Source of the DNA: a bacterium UBP2_UBA2255
Lineage (GTDB): Bacteria; Edwardsbacteria; AC1; EtOH8
Direction: 5' to 3'
DNA length: 30,173 nt
Assembly (NCBI GenBank): GCA_002347565.1
Contig: DDXR01000033.1
Span: forward strand, 1-30,173
The notes beneath the pieces are model-generated. The model was not told where the DNA came from and did no database searches. It worked only from the letters and a program-made list of their open reading frames with translations. Below are positions 1-7,086 of the stretch, piece after piece. The position numbers and the translations under genes were made by a program. Position 1 is the stretch's first letter. Each line of letters opens with the position of its first letter.

Positions 1-1023
1 GTCGTTGGTGGCGGTGTCGGCCGGGGGGAAGAGCAGCGCCGGCGTGGCCAGCGTGGTGGTGGCAATGCTGAACTGGCGCACATCAGACCATTCAGAATAT
101 ATGCTACTGTCCTGATATGCTCTGACACGCCAGTAATACCAGTTATCCGGCAGATTAGACGTTATTGAAGTATCACTAATGACTGTGTCGAGCGTAAGAG
201 TGGTAAAATTTAATGACGGTGATAATTGCATACGGTACGTTGTGGCAGAATCTACAAGATGCCAAATAAATTCCGTTGTACTAGTATTACTGAAACTCCC
301 AGGTGCTGGCATTATTAGTTGGGGTTGTGATAATGATAAGGTAGATTCCTCATTGTACAATGATGCAATTTCCACATCAGACAGAGCACGGCTGAAAATT
401 CTGATATCATCTAGAATACCATTAAAGTATGAGTTGTATTGATATCTGCCAATATAAACTGTATCTGTACCTATATATGCAGCATGCCCAACTGCCGATG
501 TATCAAGTACACCGTTAATAAAGATAGCTTGCTCACTAGTATTTTTAGTATACCTGAAAACAACATGATACCATTGATCTGCTTGTAATATAGTAGTTGT
601 TCTTGCGTATGTGTCATTATTGTAGAATGCGATTACTGGACGTCCATCCCAAACGAGTAAAGCTAAATAGCCATTAGTGCCAGAACCAGTGTTCGTACCC
701 ATGATGGATTTTATTCCAGTAAAGTCGTTGCCTTTTAACCATGCTGAAATCGTGAAACTAGTGTCACATATAGACAATGTTTCAGAGGGTGCTAACCGGA
801 TATATGCACTATCACCAGAGAAAGAATAAGCCCTATTATTATCAAAAAAACGATCCGCAGATAAAGTGGTTCTATAAACAGTGCCATTATTATGGTGAAC
901 GCTATTGTCTTCAGCATTACCATTAAATGGGTAATACGCCATCATTCCGCTCGTATCCACTGTCGCCTGCACAGCAGAGAACATGGCCGCCGTCAGGATC
1001 GCTATCAATATCATCCGCTTCAT
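1..1023 (-). CDS. Secreted LamG-domain surface protein, C-terminus outside window
   Basis: Open frame of 341 codons from ATG at 1023 to the window edge with no stop. Residues 1-20 (MKRMILIAILTAAMFSAVQA) are a signal peptide. Residues about 24-215 look like a LamG/concanavalin-like jelly roll: MAYYPFNGNAEDNS opening, FTISAWLKG, WYHVVFRY, IFINGVLD and a closing ILDDIRIFSRALSDVEI strand, all typical of the family. A fibronectin type III-like domain follows (PAPGSFSNTSTTEFIWH, YYWRVRAY). LamG domains usually bind carbohydrate or protein at the cell surface. The ligand here is unknown. The SD is GAGGAG about 6 nt before ATG. Most of the gene (about 110-930) is AT-rich, unlike the rest of the window, while the last 100 bases at the edge are GC-rich again. 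This suggests transferred or poorly ameliorated DNA. A type IX-like tail may lie outside the window. Confidence 0.85.
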   Translation of the reverse strand, partial: MKRMILIAILTAAMFSAVQATVDTSGMMAYYPFNGNAEDNSVHHNNGTVYRTTLSADRFFDNNRAYSFSGDSAYIRLAPSETLSICDTSFTISAWLKGNDFTGIKSIMGTNTGSGTNGYLALLVWDGRPVIAFYNNDTYARTTTILQADQWYHVVFRYTKNTSEQAIFINGVLDTSAVGHAAYIGTDTVYIGRYQYNSYFNGILDDIRIFSRALSDVEIASLYNEESTLSLSQPQLIMPAPGSFSNTSTTEFIWHLVDSATTYRMQLSPSLNFTTLTLDTVISDTSITSNLPDNWYYWRVRAYQDSSIYSEWSDVRQFSIATTTLATPALLFPPADTATND

Positions 1024-1050
1024 GGTCGTCTCCTCGTCTTGAGTCTTTTA

Positions 1051-1096
1051 CCTAACCCCCTGCCCCTTCCCCATCGGGGAAGGGGTTGGGGTTAGG
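1051..1096. repeat. GC-rich palindromic intergenic repeat
   Basis: Near-perfect inverted repeat: CCTAACCCC ... CCCCTTCCCC, a short AT loop, then CGGGGAAGGGG ... GGGGTTAGG. It lies between the lipoprotein stop and the LamG gene start. A relative sits at 6496-6545. It could fold as a strong RNA hairpin, but no U-run follows, so it is a repeat first and a terminator only possibly. Confidence 0.85.
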
Positions 1097-1098
1097 TC

Positions 1099-1132
1099 AC
1101 CTTCCCGCTGCGGGAAGAGGCAGGGATTAGGT
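1099..1132. repeat. Partial second copy of the palindromic repeat
   Basis: CTTCCCG-CTG-CGGGAAG hairpin followed by AGGCAGGGATTAGG. This resembles the right half of the 1051-1096 and 6496-6545 elements, so it is probably a degenerate tandem copy. Confidence 0.6.
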
Positions 1133-1138
1133 CTGTAT

Positions 1139-2080
1139 TCACTTCGCCAAAACCGTCACCACGGCGTTGGGCGGGTAGCTCACCGTCACCGGCTGGTTCA
1201 GCGTGTCGCGCGCGGTCAGCAGTATCATCTGCACGCTGGCCGATCCGGCGGCGGCGGCCACGGCCTTGATCTTGAAGATCCGCCCGCTGCCGGTCACCCC
1301 GGCCGGACTGCCGCCGGCCGCCCCCAGCGCCACCTGCAGGTAGTTCAGGCCGTAGGCGCTGAACAGCGGGCCCACCGGCGTGCCGCCGGCGCTGCGCCAG
1401 TGGTAGCCGGTGTCGGCGCTGGCGCCGATGGTGTCCAGCCGGCTGTTCTGCATGTACAGCCGCATCTCCACCGCCGACACCCGGGCCGCCATGTCCTCCA
1501 GCACGCACACGAACTGCACGGTGTCGCCCACATAGACGGTCTTCTGCAGCGGGTAGATCATCACCGTGTTGCTGTAGCTGTTCATGGTGAAGTAGCGCGT
1601 CGCCGGGACGCTGCCCACGTAGCCGCCGGCGTCGCGGGCCCGCACCCGGAAGCGGCGCGTCCCCTCCTGCAGCCCGGACAGCGTGGCGGAAGTGTCGGGC
1701 AGCCAGTCGCTCCAGGGCAGGGTGTCCACCTGGCGCTGGTACTGGCTGGCCGCGCCCAGGCCCCGCCAGCGGAAGGTCACGGTGGACGTGGTCACCGTGG
1801 CGCCTTCGTCCGGGCCGGCGGTCAGCTCGGCCCCGGGCTCCACGAAGCCCGGGCTCTCCGGATCGGCCGGGTTGGTATGGGTCGGCTTCTCCATCTTCAG
1901 CTGGGAGCAGCCGGCCAGCGCGGCCAGCAGCAGGACGGCGGCCAGGGGGCGGAACCGGGGGCCGCCGTTCTGGACCGCGCCTCCCGTCCCGCCCGCGAGG
2001 AATCTCAGCGAGACCCTTCGATGGCCGGGCATGGCGCCGTCCTCAGGATGACGGGGGGGTACCAGTCGCTTTTTCATCAT
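1139..2080 (-). CDS. Lipoprotein with Ig/FnIII-like domain, repeat-invaded N-terminus
   Basis: 313 residues. The lipobox is L55-A56-G57-C58 after a hydrophobic core (PLAAVLLLAALAGC), so the mature protein is a lipid-anchored envelope protein. The mature part begins with a Pro/Thr-rich linker. A FnIII-like region follows (VTFRWRGLGAASQYQRQVD; residues about 95-165), then a second beta-rich domain without a recognised family. The n-region before the signal core is about 42 residues, far longer than normal. It contains a translated dispersed repeat (residues about 8-38, see 1967-2056). Two ATGs lie at 2080 and 2077; GGTGAGG precedes them and fits the second slightly better. The start is 4 nt after the PEGA gene's stop, so it is the last gene of the 4053-1139 operon. 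Function is unknown. Confidence 0.8.
   Translation of the reverse strand: MMKKRLVPPRHPEDGAMPGHRRVSLRFLAGGTGGAVQNGGPRFRPLAAVLLLAALAGCSQLKMEKPTHTNPADPESPGFVEPGAELTAGPDEGATVTTSTVTFRWRGLGAASQYQRQVDTLPWSDWLPDTSATLSGLQEGTRRFRVRARDAGGYVGSVPATRYFTMNSYSNTVMIYPLQKTVYVGDTVQFVCVLEDMAARVSAVEMRLYMQNSRLDTIGASADTGYHWRSAGGTPVGPLFSAYGLNYLQVALGAAGGSPAGVTGSGRIFKIKAVAAAAGSASVQMILLTARDTLNQPVTVSYPPNAVVTVLAK
1967..2056 (-). repeat. Dispersed repeat inserted in-frame in lipoprotein signal region
   Basis: On the minus strand it reads CGTCATCCTGAGGACGG ..., CATCGAAGGGTCTCG, CTGAGATTCCTCGCGGG. From memory, phrases of the type TCATCCTGAG / CGAAGGATCTCG / GAGATTCCTCG recur as dispersed repeats in many bacterial genomes. 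It is translated as RHPEDG...HRRVSLRFLA between MKKR and the signal-peptide core. The boundaries are approximate. Confidence 0.55.
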
Positions 2081-2084
2081 CGCC

Positions 2085-3431
2085 TCACCAGTTGTAGGTC
2101 AGCGACACGGCGGTCCGCAGCTCGCCGCGGTCGCCGGCCTGCGGCGCCACCGCCACCCGCGGCCTGCCCGGGAAGAACGCGGCGGCGTCGATGAACTGCA
2201 GCGCCCACAGCCCGCCGGTGACCATGGCGGCGGTGCGCAGATCCTTTTGCCGGCCCGCCAGCTCGTCGTGCTGGCTCTGCCATTCGTCGAAGGCTTCCTG
2301 GGCGGCCGCGGCGGTGATCGCCTGCTCGTAGTCCTCCCGGGCGTCGTCCGTGTCCTTGCGGGACGTGATGTAATCACCGGTCATGAACCCGGTCCAGCCC
2401 AGCCCGCCCAGCCAGGCCAGCATGTAGGCCGTGCCGAAGAAGGTGCGGTTGGAATAGCGCTGGCCGCTGCCCGGGAGGAACAGCGAGAACAGGGCCGCCT
2501 TGGCGCGCGAGCGCCGCTTGAGGTCGATCGTCAGCGAGTAATCCTGGTCGCGGTCGACGGCCAGCAGGCCGGAGCTCTTGTGGTAGCCCTTGGCCGCCAC
2601 CCTGATGGTGTAGGTGCCGAACGGCAGGCGGGCGACGCAGGGCGTGACGCCGGGACGGATGGTGTCGTTGACGGTCACCGTGGCGCCGGGCGGCGTGCCG
2701 CCGATCTTGACGTCGTAGAGCTTGACGTTGAGCCGCACCTTGATGTCGTAGTCCTTGACATCCCTGAGGGTCACCGTGCCCTGGTACTCCTCGTAGCCCG
2801 GCTTGTGCAGCACCAGCTTGTGGGGGCCGAACGCCTGGTTCTCGATCTTGAAGTTGGTGCGCCCCACCTTGCGGTCGTCCCAGTAGATCTCGGCGTCGGC
2901 CGGGATCGAGCTGACGAACAGGCTGGCCGAGGGCACGATCTTCCAGACCACCGCCTTCATGCCCCACTGCTGGACGTCCTCGATGGTGCCGGTGAAGTCC
3001 TGCGACACCTCGGTCTCGATCACGCCCTTCTCCACGTCGATCACCCGGGCCTGCACGGTGTAGGTGTTGCCGATCTTGGAGATGGTGCCGCCCATCATCT
3101 TGGTGACGGCCATCAGCTGCCCCACCTTGACCAGGCAGCTGGCGTCGCTGCAGGCGCCAGTCAGCTGGAGCTTCTGCTCGCGCAGGATCTTGTCCATCTG
3201 CTCGCGCTCCAGCACGTTGTACTGGCCGGTGTTCACCAGCTCGGCCCGCAGCCGGTCGGACAGGATCACGGCCTCGGCCTCGCTGATGTTGCGCGGTTCG
3301 AACTTCAGCACGGCCACCGCGGTCTTCTCGGTCGCGCCCGGCGCTCCCGGCGCCGGCTGGGCGAGGGCCGCGGTAGCGGCCAGCGCGGCCAGCAGCGCGG
3401 CGATGACGATCGGTTTCCTACTTGCCGGCAT
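2085..3431 (-). CDS. CsgG/LpoB-like N-terminal domain protein with PEGA repeats
   Basis: 448 residues. Signal peptide 1-24 (ends AALAQ). Residues about 35-165 resemble the CsgG/LpoB-type periplasmic fold: VAVLKFEPRNIS, LSDRLRAELVNTGQYNVLER, CSDASCLVKVGQLM, GGTISKIGNTYTVQARVIDV. Two PEGA-like beta domains follow (about 170-235, SASLFVSSIPADAEIYWDD; and 240-310, YDVKIGGTPPGATVTVND). The C-terminal part has glycine-rich hydrophobic stretches (LFLPGSGQRYSNRTFFGTAY; AAMVTGGLWALQFIDAAAFF) flanking a charged helix. This recalls the DUF5683-type membrane-associated tails found after PEGA domains. The role is probably envelope-bound sensing or scaffold; the substrate is unknown. Its ATG overlaps the end of the TlpA gene by 14 bp and has a strong GGGAGGAAA SD. 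This implies translational coupling. Confidence 0.85.
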   Translation of the reverse strand: MPASRKPIVIAALLAALAATAALAQPAPGAPGATEKTAVAVLKFEPRNISEAEAVILSDRLRAELVNTGQYNVLEREQMDKILREQKLQLTGACSDASCLVKVGQLMAVTKMMGGTISKIGNTYTVQARVIDVEKGVIETEVSQDFTGTIEDVQQWGMKAVVWKIVPSASLFVSSIPADAEIYWDDRKVGRTNFKIENQAFGPHKLVLHKPGYEEYQGTVTLRDVKDYDIKVRLNVKLYDVKIGGTPPGATVTVNDTIRPGVTPCVARLPFGTYTIRVAAKGYHKSSGLLAVDRDQDYSLTIDLKRRSRAKAALFSLFLPGSGQRYSNRTFFGTAYMLAWLGGLGWTGFMTGDYITSRKDTDDAREDYEQAITAAAAQEAFDEWQSQHDELAGRQKDLRTAAMVTGGLWALQFIDAAAFFPGRPRVAVAPQAGDRGELRTAVSLTYNW

Positions 3432-3996
3432 CGGCTTTCCTCCCGGGCTTCGTGCCCTTTGATGTCTTGCGCAGCGGCTTTCCCTTGACCGCGGCGTCCA
3501 GCGCCGCGGCGGCGGCCCGCAGGCCGGCCTTCTCGTCGTACCCGGCCGCCGCGTAGCGCAGCACGCCGTCGCGGCCGATGATGAACAGCGAGGGCAGGCC
3601 GTCGACTCCGTACTTGGCGCTGATGGCCGAGAACTGGTCCAGCAGCACCGGCCAGCCGGAGCGGGCGGCGTCGGGGTCGGCCAGCACGGTGTCGCGCTTC
3701 TCGCCGACGTTGACCAGCACCAGCAGCACCGATTCCCGCGGGTACTTCCGCACCAGCGCGTCCAGCAACGGCAGCTCCCTCTTGCAGGGCCGGCACCAGG
3801 TGGCCCAGAAGTCCAGCACGACGACCGTGCCGCCCTGGGGCCCGACGTGGTCGGACAGGAAGAACCGCGAGCCGTCCAGCGCCGGCAGGAAGAAGGTCGG
3901 CGCCGGCAGGCCCACCGCGACCGTGTCCTGCCCGGCGGCGGGCGCCGCGCAGCACAGCAACAGCGCCGCGGCGACCGGCAGTATCATCAGTTTCAT
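3418..3996 (-). CDS. TlpA/ResA-family thiol-disulfide oxidoreductase
   Basis: 192 residues from ATG 3996. Upstream in-frame codons exist, but only this start gives a proper signal peptide (MKLMILPVAAALLLCCAAPA...GQ), and the promoter -10 lies at 4025. The thioredoxin fold is clear: PAPTFFLPALDG, VVVLDFWATWCRPCKRELP with the WCxxC redox pair, VDGLPSLFIIGRDGVL containing the cis-Pro, and GYDEK. It has the extra AhpC/TSA-like N-terminal strand of the TlpA family. It should act in the periplasm, reducing or exchanging disulfides. The following CsgG/PEGA gene encodes a paired CSDASC motif that could be a substrate (inference). First gene of a three-gene operon. A Lys/Arg-rich tail (KGTKPGRKADAGK) ends the protein. 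Confidence 0.9.
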   Translation of the reverse strand: MKLMILPVAAALLLCCAAPAAGQDTVAVGLPAPTFFLPALDGSRFFLSDHVGPQGGTVVVLDFWATWCRPCKRELPLLDALVRKYPRESVLLVLVNVGEKRDTVLADPDAARSGWPVLLDQFSAISAKYGVDGLPSLFIIGRDGVLRYAAAGYDEKAGLRAAAAALDAAVKGKPLRKTSKGTKPGRKADAGK

Positions 3997-4024
3997 GGCG
4001 TCCCCCGCATCATTGTCTGGCTCC

Positions 4025-4053
4025 ATCATAGTTGAACCATCCCCCGTTGTCAA
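4025..4053 (-). promoter_or_regulatory. Sigma70-type promoter for the TlpA-PEGA-lipoprotein operon
   Basis: Minus-strand -35 TTGACA (4053-4048), 17-bp spacer, -10 TATGAT (4030-4025). The predicted start is about 20 nt before the ATG at 3996. Confidence 0.75.
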
Positions 4054-4095
4054 GCGGCCGCCGCAGATTTATGTTCCCGTTCCGGCGGATGCGAA

Positions 4096-4124
4096 CGGGC
4101 GGGAAGCTCTGCGCTTCCCGCCCG
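4096..4124 (-). terminator. Stem-loop at the 3' end of pgk
   Basis: CGGGCGGGAAG (4096-4106) pairs perfectly with CTTCCCGCCCG (4114-4124) around a 7-nt loop, just after the pgk stop. There is no real U-run, so terminator strength is uncertain. Confidence 0.55.
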
Positions 4125-4128
4125 CCGC

Positions 4129-5340
4129 TCACTTGTCCGTCAGCGCCGCCACCCCGGGCAGCGTCTTCCCTTCCAGGAACTCCAGGCTGGCCCCGCCGCC
4201 GGTGGAAATGTGCGATATCCTGTCGGCCACGCCCGATTGGAGAACTGCCGAGGCCGAGTCGCCGCCGCCGACGATCGACGTCGCGCCCGACGCCGCCACC
4301 GCCCTGGCCACCTCGAACGTGCCCCGGGCGTACTCCGGCGTCTCGAAAATGCCCATCGGCCCGTTCCAGACCACGGTCCTGGCCCCGGCGATCGCCGCCT
4401 TGTACGCCTCGATCGTCGCCGGCCCGATGTCCACGCCGGCCAGCCCGGCGGGGATGTCGGTGACCTGCCTGGGGTTCACGAACGTGAACGTCGGCTTGCC
4501 CTTCTTGTCCGGCTCGCCCTGCTTCTTCTCGGCGGCCACGTGGTCGGACGGCAGCAGGAACCTGATCGCCGCCGACTTTTCGAGCAGGGACTTTGCCAGG
4601 TCCAGCTTGTCCTGCTCCACCAGGGACGAGCCCACCTGCCGGCCCTGCGCCATCAGGAAGGTGTAGGCCATGGCCCCGCCGATCAGGATGGCGTCGGCCC
4701 TGGGGATCAGGTTCTCGATCACCGCGATCTTGTCCGACACCTTGGCCCCGCCCAGGATGGCCACGAACGGCCGGGCCGGGTCCTCGAGCACCCGCGACAG
4801 GTAGTCGATCTCCTTCTCCATCAGGAAGCCGGCCGCGTTCTGCCTGAAGTGCTGCGTGACCCCTGCCGTGGAGGCGTGGGCGCGGTGCGCCGTGCCGAAG
4901 GCGTCGTTGACGTAGACCTCGCCCAGTTCCGCCAGCTGCTGGGCGAAGCCCGGCTCGTTCTTTTCTTCCTCGGCGTGGAAACGCAGATTCTCCAGCAGCA
5001 GGACCTCCCCGTCCTTGAGGCCCAGCGCCAGCTTCTTGACCTCGCCGCCTACGCAGTCCGGCGCGAAAAGGACAGGCGTGCCGAGCAACTGCGAGAGCCG
5101 TTCCGCCACCGGCTTGAGCGTGAACTGCGGGTTGGGCTGGCCGTCGGGCCGGCCCAGGTGCGACATCAGCACTGCGCGGCCGCCCGCGGCGATGATGTGC
5201 CTGATGGTGGGCAGGGCGCCGGCGATGCGGGCGTCATCCTTGATGGCGCCGGTCTTCTTGTCCTGCGGCACGTTGAAGTCCACACGCACCAGCACGCGCT
5301 TGCCACGGACATCCAGATCACGGATGGTGAGCTTCTTCAT
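4129..5340 (-). CDS. pgk: Phosphoglycerate kinase
   Basis: 403 residues, the normal length for bacterial PGK. It transfers phosphate between 1,3-bisphosphoglycerate and ADP in glycolysis/gluconeogenesis, in the cytoplasm. Family signatures in order: RVLVRVDFNVP near residue 20, VLMSHLGRP, LLLENLRFHAEEEKNEP, VYVNDAFGTAHRAHAST, FVAILGGAKVSDKI, GGAMAYTFLMAQG, VVWNGPMGIFE, SIVGGGDSASAV near the C-terminus, then HISTGGGASLEFLEG. Start chosen at ATG 5340, preceded by AAGGGGGTG. A longer frame from GTG 5364 would begin inside a CACAGAG repeat and is unlikely. It stands as a single gene with its own 3' hairpin. The usual partners gap and tpiA are not in the window. The 5' region is occupied by the GxxExxY element, which may supply or replace its promoter. 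Confidence 0.98.
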   Translation of the reverse strand: MKKLTIRDLDVRGKRVLVRVDFNVPQDKKTGAIKDDARIAGALPTIRHIIAAGGRAVLMSHLGRPDGQPNPQFTLKPVAERLSQLLGTPVLFAPDCVGGEVKKLALGLKDGEVLLLENLRFHAEEEKNEPGFAQQLAELGEVYVNDAFGTAHRAHASTAGVTQHFRQNAAGFLMEKEIDYLSRVLEDPARPFVAILGGAKVSDKIAVIENLIPRADAILIGGAMAYTFLMAQGRQVGSSLVEQDKLDLAKSLLEKSAAIRFLLPSDHVAAEKKQGEPDKKGKPTFTFVNPRQVTDIPAGLAGVDIGPATIEAYKAAIAGARTVVWNGPMGIFETPEYARGTFEVARAVAASGATSIVGGGDSASAVLQSGVADRISHISTGGGASLEFLEGKTLPGVAALTDK

Positions 5341-5359
5341 GAACACCCCCTTATTGTTT

Positions 5360-5387
5360 GCCACAGAGACACAGAGGCACAGAGACG
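5360..5387 (+). repeat. CACAGAG repeat, left end of the GxxExxY unit
   Basis: GCCACAGAGACACAGAGGCA followed by CAGAGACG: about three tandem 8-bp ACAGAGRC units. It is inverted relative to 5799-5824, with other copies at 27686, 27961 and 29525. Confidence 0.85.
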
Positions 5388-5393
5388 TGCTCG

Positions 5394-5786
5394 TTACAGG
5401 ATCACCCGTTTGATTCCGTTCTTTAACACCGGGACATTGAAATTGATCAATAAACCAAGCCTCTGGTTGGTCAGTTTCAGATAGGACAACAGCTGCGCTT
5501 CGAAGACCGGCTCGATCCGGTCGACCGCCTTCAGTTCCACGATCACTTTCCCATCGACCACGATGTCCATCCGGTGCTCCCCAAGCCGCTCGCCTTTGTA
5601 GATTATCGGGACGAGCACCTGACTCTCGGCGGGAACCCCATGCGCCTTCAGCTCAAACAGCAACGCCCTCTCGTAGATCGACTCCAGCAGGCCGGGCCCC
5701 AGCTGTCGGTGCACTTCGATGGCGCATCCGATGATCTGCTCGGTGAGGTGGTTCATCGCCGCAATGCCATGATCCCGGCCATCCAT
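5394..5786 (-). CDS. GxxExxY protein (PD-(D/E)XK nuclease-like)
   Basis: 130 residues from ATG 5786. The start may be M11 (5756), which gives the usual family opening MNHLTEQIIGCAIEVHRQLG. The name motif is G32-L-L-E35-S-I-Y38 within GPGLLESIYE. A nuclease-like core follows: D74 (HRMDIVVDGK), then E84-L-K86, matching the D...ExK pattern of the PDDEXK superfamily. The C-terminus (LLSYLKLTNQRLGLLINFNV) is typical of the family. Its biochemical role is not established, as far as I know; paralogues are often scattered in one genome. It lies alone between inverted CACAGAG repeats, so it looks like cargo of a small element rather than part of the neighbouring metabolic genes. Confidence 0.93.
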   Translation of the reverse strand: MDGRDHGIAAMNHLTEQIIGCAIEVHRQLGPGLLESIYERALLFELKAHGVPAESQVLVPIIYKGERLGEHRMDIVVDGKVIVELKAVDRIEPVFEAQLLSYLKLTNQRLGLLINFNVPVLKNGIKRVIL

Positions 5787-5798
5787 GTATGAAAGACT

Positions 5799-5824
5799 CC
5801 TCCGTGTCTCCGTGCCTCTGTGGC
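5799..5824 (-). repeat. CACAGAG repeat, right end of the GxxExxY unit
   Basis: Minus-strand reading GCCACAGAGGCACGGAGACA then CGGAG. Same 8-bp-unit structure as 5360-5387, with A-to-G changes, in inverted orientation. Confidence 0.85.
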
Positions 5825-5828
5825 AACG

Positions 5829-6485
5829 TCAGCACTCCTCGTCCCGCAGGTACGGGTTGATCACCTTCTCCTTGCCGATGGTGGTGCGCGGGCCGTGGCC
5901 GGGCCGGACCACGGTGTCGTCCGGCAGGACCAGCAGCTTCTCGCGGATCGACCTGAGCTCGACGATCTCGCTGCCGCCGGGCAGGTCGGTGCGGCCGATC
6001 GAGGCCGCGAACAGCGTGTCGCCGCAGAACACCACGCCCTCGCCCACCAGCGAGATCCCGCCCGGCGTGTGGCCCGGCGTGTGGCGCACCTCCAGCGTAC
6101 GCTTGCCGACTTGGACCGCCTGGCCGTCGGCCAGCAGCGTGTCCGCGGCCAGGGGTTTGCACTCGAAGCCGAACATGGCCGCGCCGGAAAGCAGGTCGGA
6201 CCCCAGCATCGGGGCGTCGAGCTCGTGGATCATCAGCGGGGCGCCGGTGGCGTCCCTGACCGCCCCGTTGCCGGCGATGTGGTCGATGTGCCCGTGGGTG
6301 TCGATGATGCAGGCGGCGGCCAGTTTGTGGTCCGACAGCGCGCCCAGGATGGCGTCGACCTCCCGGCGGTTGAGCGCGCCCGGGTCGATCACGGCGGCGG
6401 CCCGCGTCTCGGGGCAGGCGAAGATGTAGCAGTTGGTGTCGACCACGCCCTTGGCGACGACCAGCTGGAAGATGATCGGTTTCAT
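5829..6485 (-). CDS. MBL-fold metallo-hydrolase (glyoxalase II-like)
   Basis: 218 residues, ATG start with AGG close upstream. Metal-binding signature T63-H64-G-H66-I-D68-H69, then a histidine in RHTPGHTPGG, the bridging Asp in FCGDTLFAASIGRTDLPGG and a final histidine in VRPGHGPRTTIGKEK. The order and spacing match the small bacterial glyoxalase II-like group (YcbL-type), which lacks the long C-terminal substrate domain of true glyoxalase II. Expected role: zinc/iron-dependent thioester or related hydrolysis in the cytoplasm; the substrate is not determined. It follows the NUDIX gene across a 58-bp spacer that holds the palindromic repeat 6496-6545. It could share its transcript, with the hairpin modulating readthrough. 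Confidence 0.93.
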   Translation of the reverse strand: MKPIIFQLVVAKGVVDTNCYIFACPETRAAAVIDPGALNRREVDAILGALSDHKLAAACIIDTHGHIDHIAGNGAVRDATGAPLMIHELDAPMLGSDLLSGAAMFGFECKPLAADTLLADGQAVQVGKRTLEVRHTPGHTPGGISLVGEGVVFCGDTLFAASIGRTDLPGGSEIVELRSIREKLLVLPDDTVVRPGHGPRTTIGKEKVINPYLRDEEC

Positions 6486-6495
6486 GCAACCTCGG

Positions 6496-6545
6496 GACCC
6501 AACCCCTGCCCCTTCCCGATGCGGGAAGGGGATTGGGGTTGGGTC
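6496..6545. repeat. GC-rich palindromic intergenic repeat
   Basis: GACCCAACCCC, then CCCCTTCCCG, loop, CGGGAAGGGG, then GGGGTTGGGTC: a nearly perfect 50-bp palindrome. It overlaps the NUDIX stop codon and sits between NUDIX and MBL genes. Same family as 1051-1096. Confidence 0.88.
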
Positions 6546-7086
6546 ATAATCTCACGCCCGCCAGCAGCAGGCACTTGAAGATCCCGGCCAGGGTCATGTC
6601 GTCGGTGACGGCGCCGGCCAGCACCGCCCGCTTGAGGTCGCTGAGCGGCCACATCCGGTGGATCATGTCAGACTCGCTGTCGTCCCGCCTGGCCGGTCCG
6701 TACGACAGCCCGCGGGCCAGGAACAGATGGAAGGTGTTGACCACCGGGTCGTTGGCGCGGACCACGCCGGCCTTCTTCCAGGACCGGGCCGTGATGCCGG
6801 CCTCCTCGCGCAGCTCCCGTTTGGCCGCCGCCAGCGGGCGCTCCCCCGCGTGGATGCCGCCGCAGGGCAGCTCCCAGACGCGGCGTTTCCAGGACGGCCG
6901 GTACTGCCGCACCAGGCAGAGCGAACCGCCGGCCAGCGCCGCCACCGCGACGGCGTCCCCGACCTCGACGATGCCGTAGCGGCCCACCGAGCCGTCGGGC
7001 CGGCGGATCCGGTCGTCCCGCACCCGCAGCCAGGGATTGCGGTAGACGCGCCGCGTCGAGAGCACCGGCCAGCGGTCGCGGCTCAC
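6544..7086 (-). CDS. NUDIX hydrolase, ADP-ribose pyrophosphatase type
   Basis: 180 residues. A perfect Nudix box (G-x5-E-x7-REUxEExGU) is read in GGIHAGERPLAAAKRELREE followed by AGI. The preceding LCLVRQYRPSWKRRVWELPCGG matches the ADP-ribose/GDP-mannose pyrophosphatase (NudF-like) subgroup, with Arg-Gln-Tyr-Arg and ELPxG. Likely reaction: hydrolysis of ADP-ribose or a related nucleotide sugar to AMP plus sugar phosphate. GTG start at 7086 overlaps the upstream gene's stop by 4 bp (GTGA), so translation is coupled to the small secreted protein gene. Exact substrate uncertain. Confidence 0.93.
   Translation of the reverse strand: MSRDRWPVLSTRRVYRNPWLRVRDDRIRRPDGSVGRYGIVEVGDAVAVAALAGGSLCLVRQYRPSWKRRVWELPCGGIHAGERPLAAAKRELREEAGITARSWKKAGVVRANDPVVNTFHLFLARGLSYGPARRDDSESDMIHRMWPLSDLKRAVLAGAVTDDMTLAGIFKCLLLAGVRL

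Larger units (their letters stand above)
5360..5824. mobile_element. Candidate small element: GxxExxY gene between inverted CACAGAG repeats
   Basis: The GxxExxY gene is enclosed by inverted copies of a repeat built from 8-bp ACAGAGRC units: 5360-5387 forward and 5799-5824 reverse complement. The outermost GCCACAGAG is identical at both ends. The unit exactly fills the space between the pgk start and the MBL gene stop. No transposase is present, and no target-site duplication is obvious by eye. That it is mobile is inference. Confidence 0.5.

Noticed and set aside
5341..5364. Longer pgk start at GTG 5364
   Set aside because: It would begin inside the CACAGAG repeat. ATG 5340 has a good SD and gives the normal PGK N-terminus.
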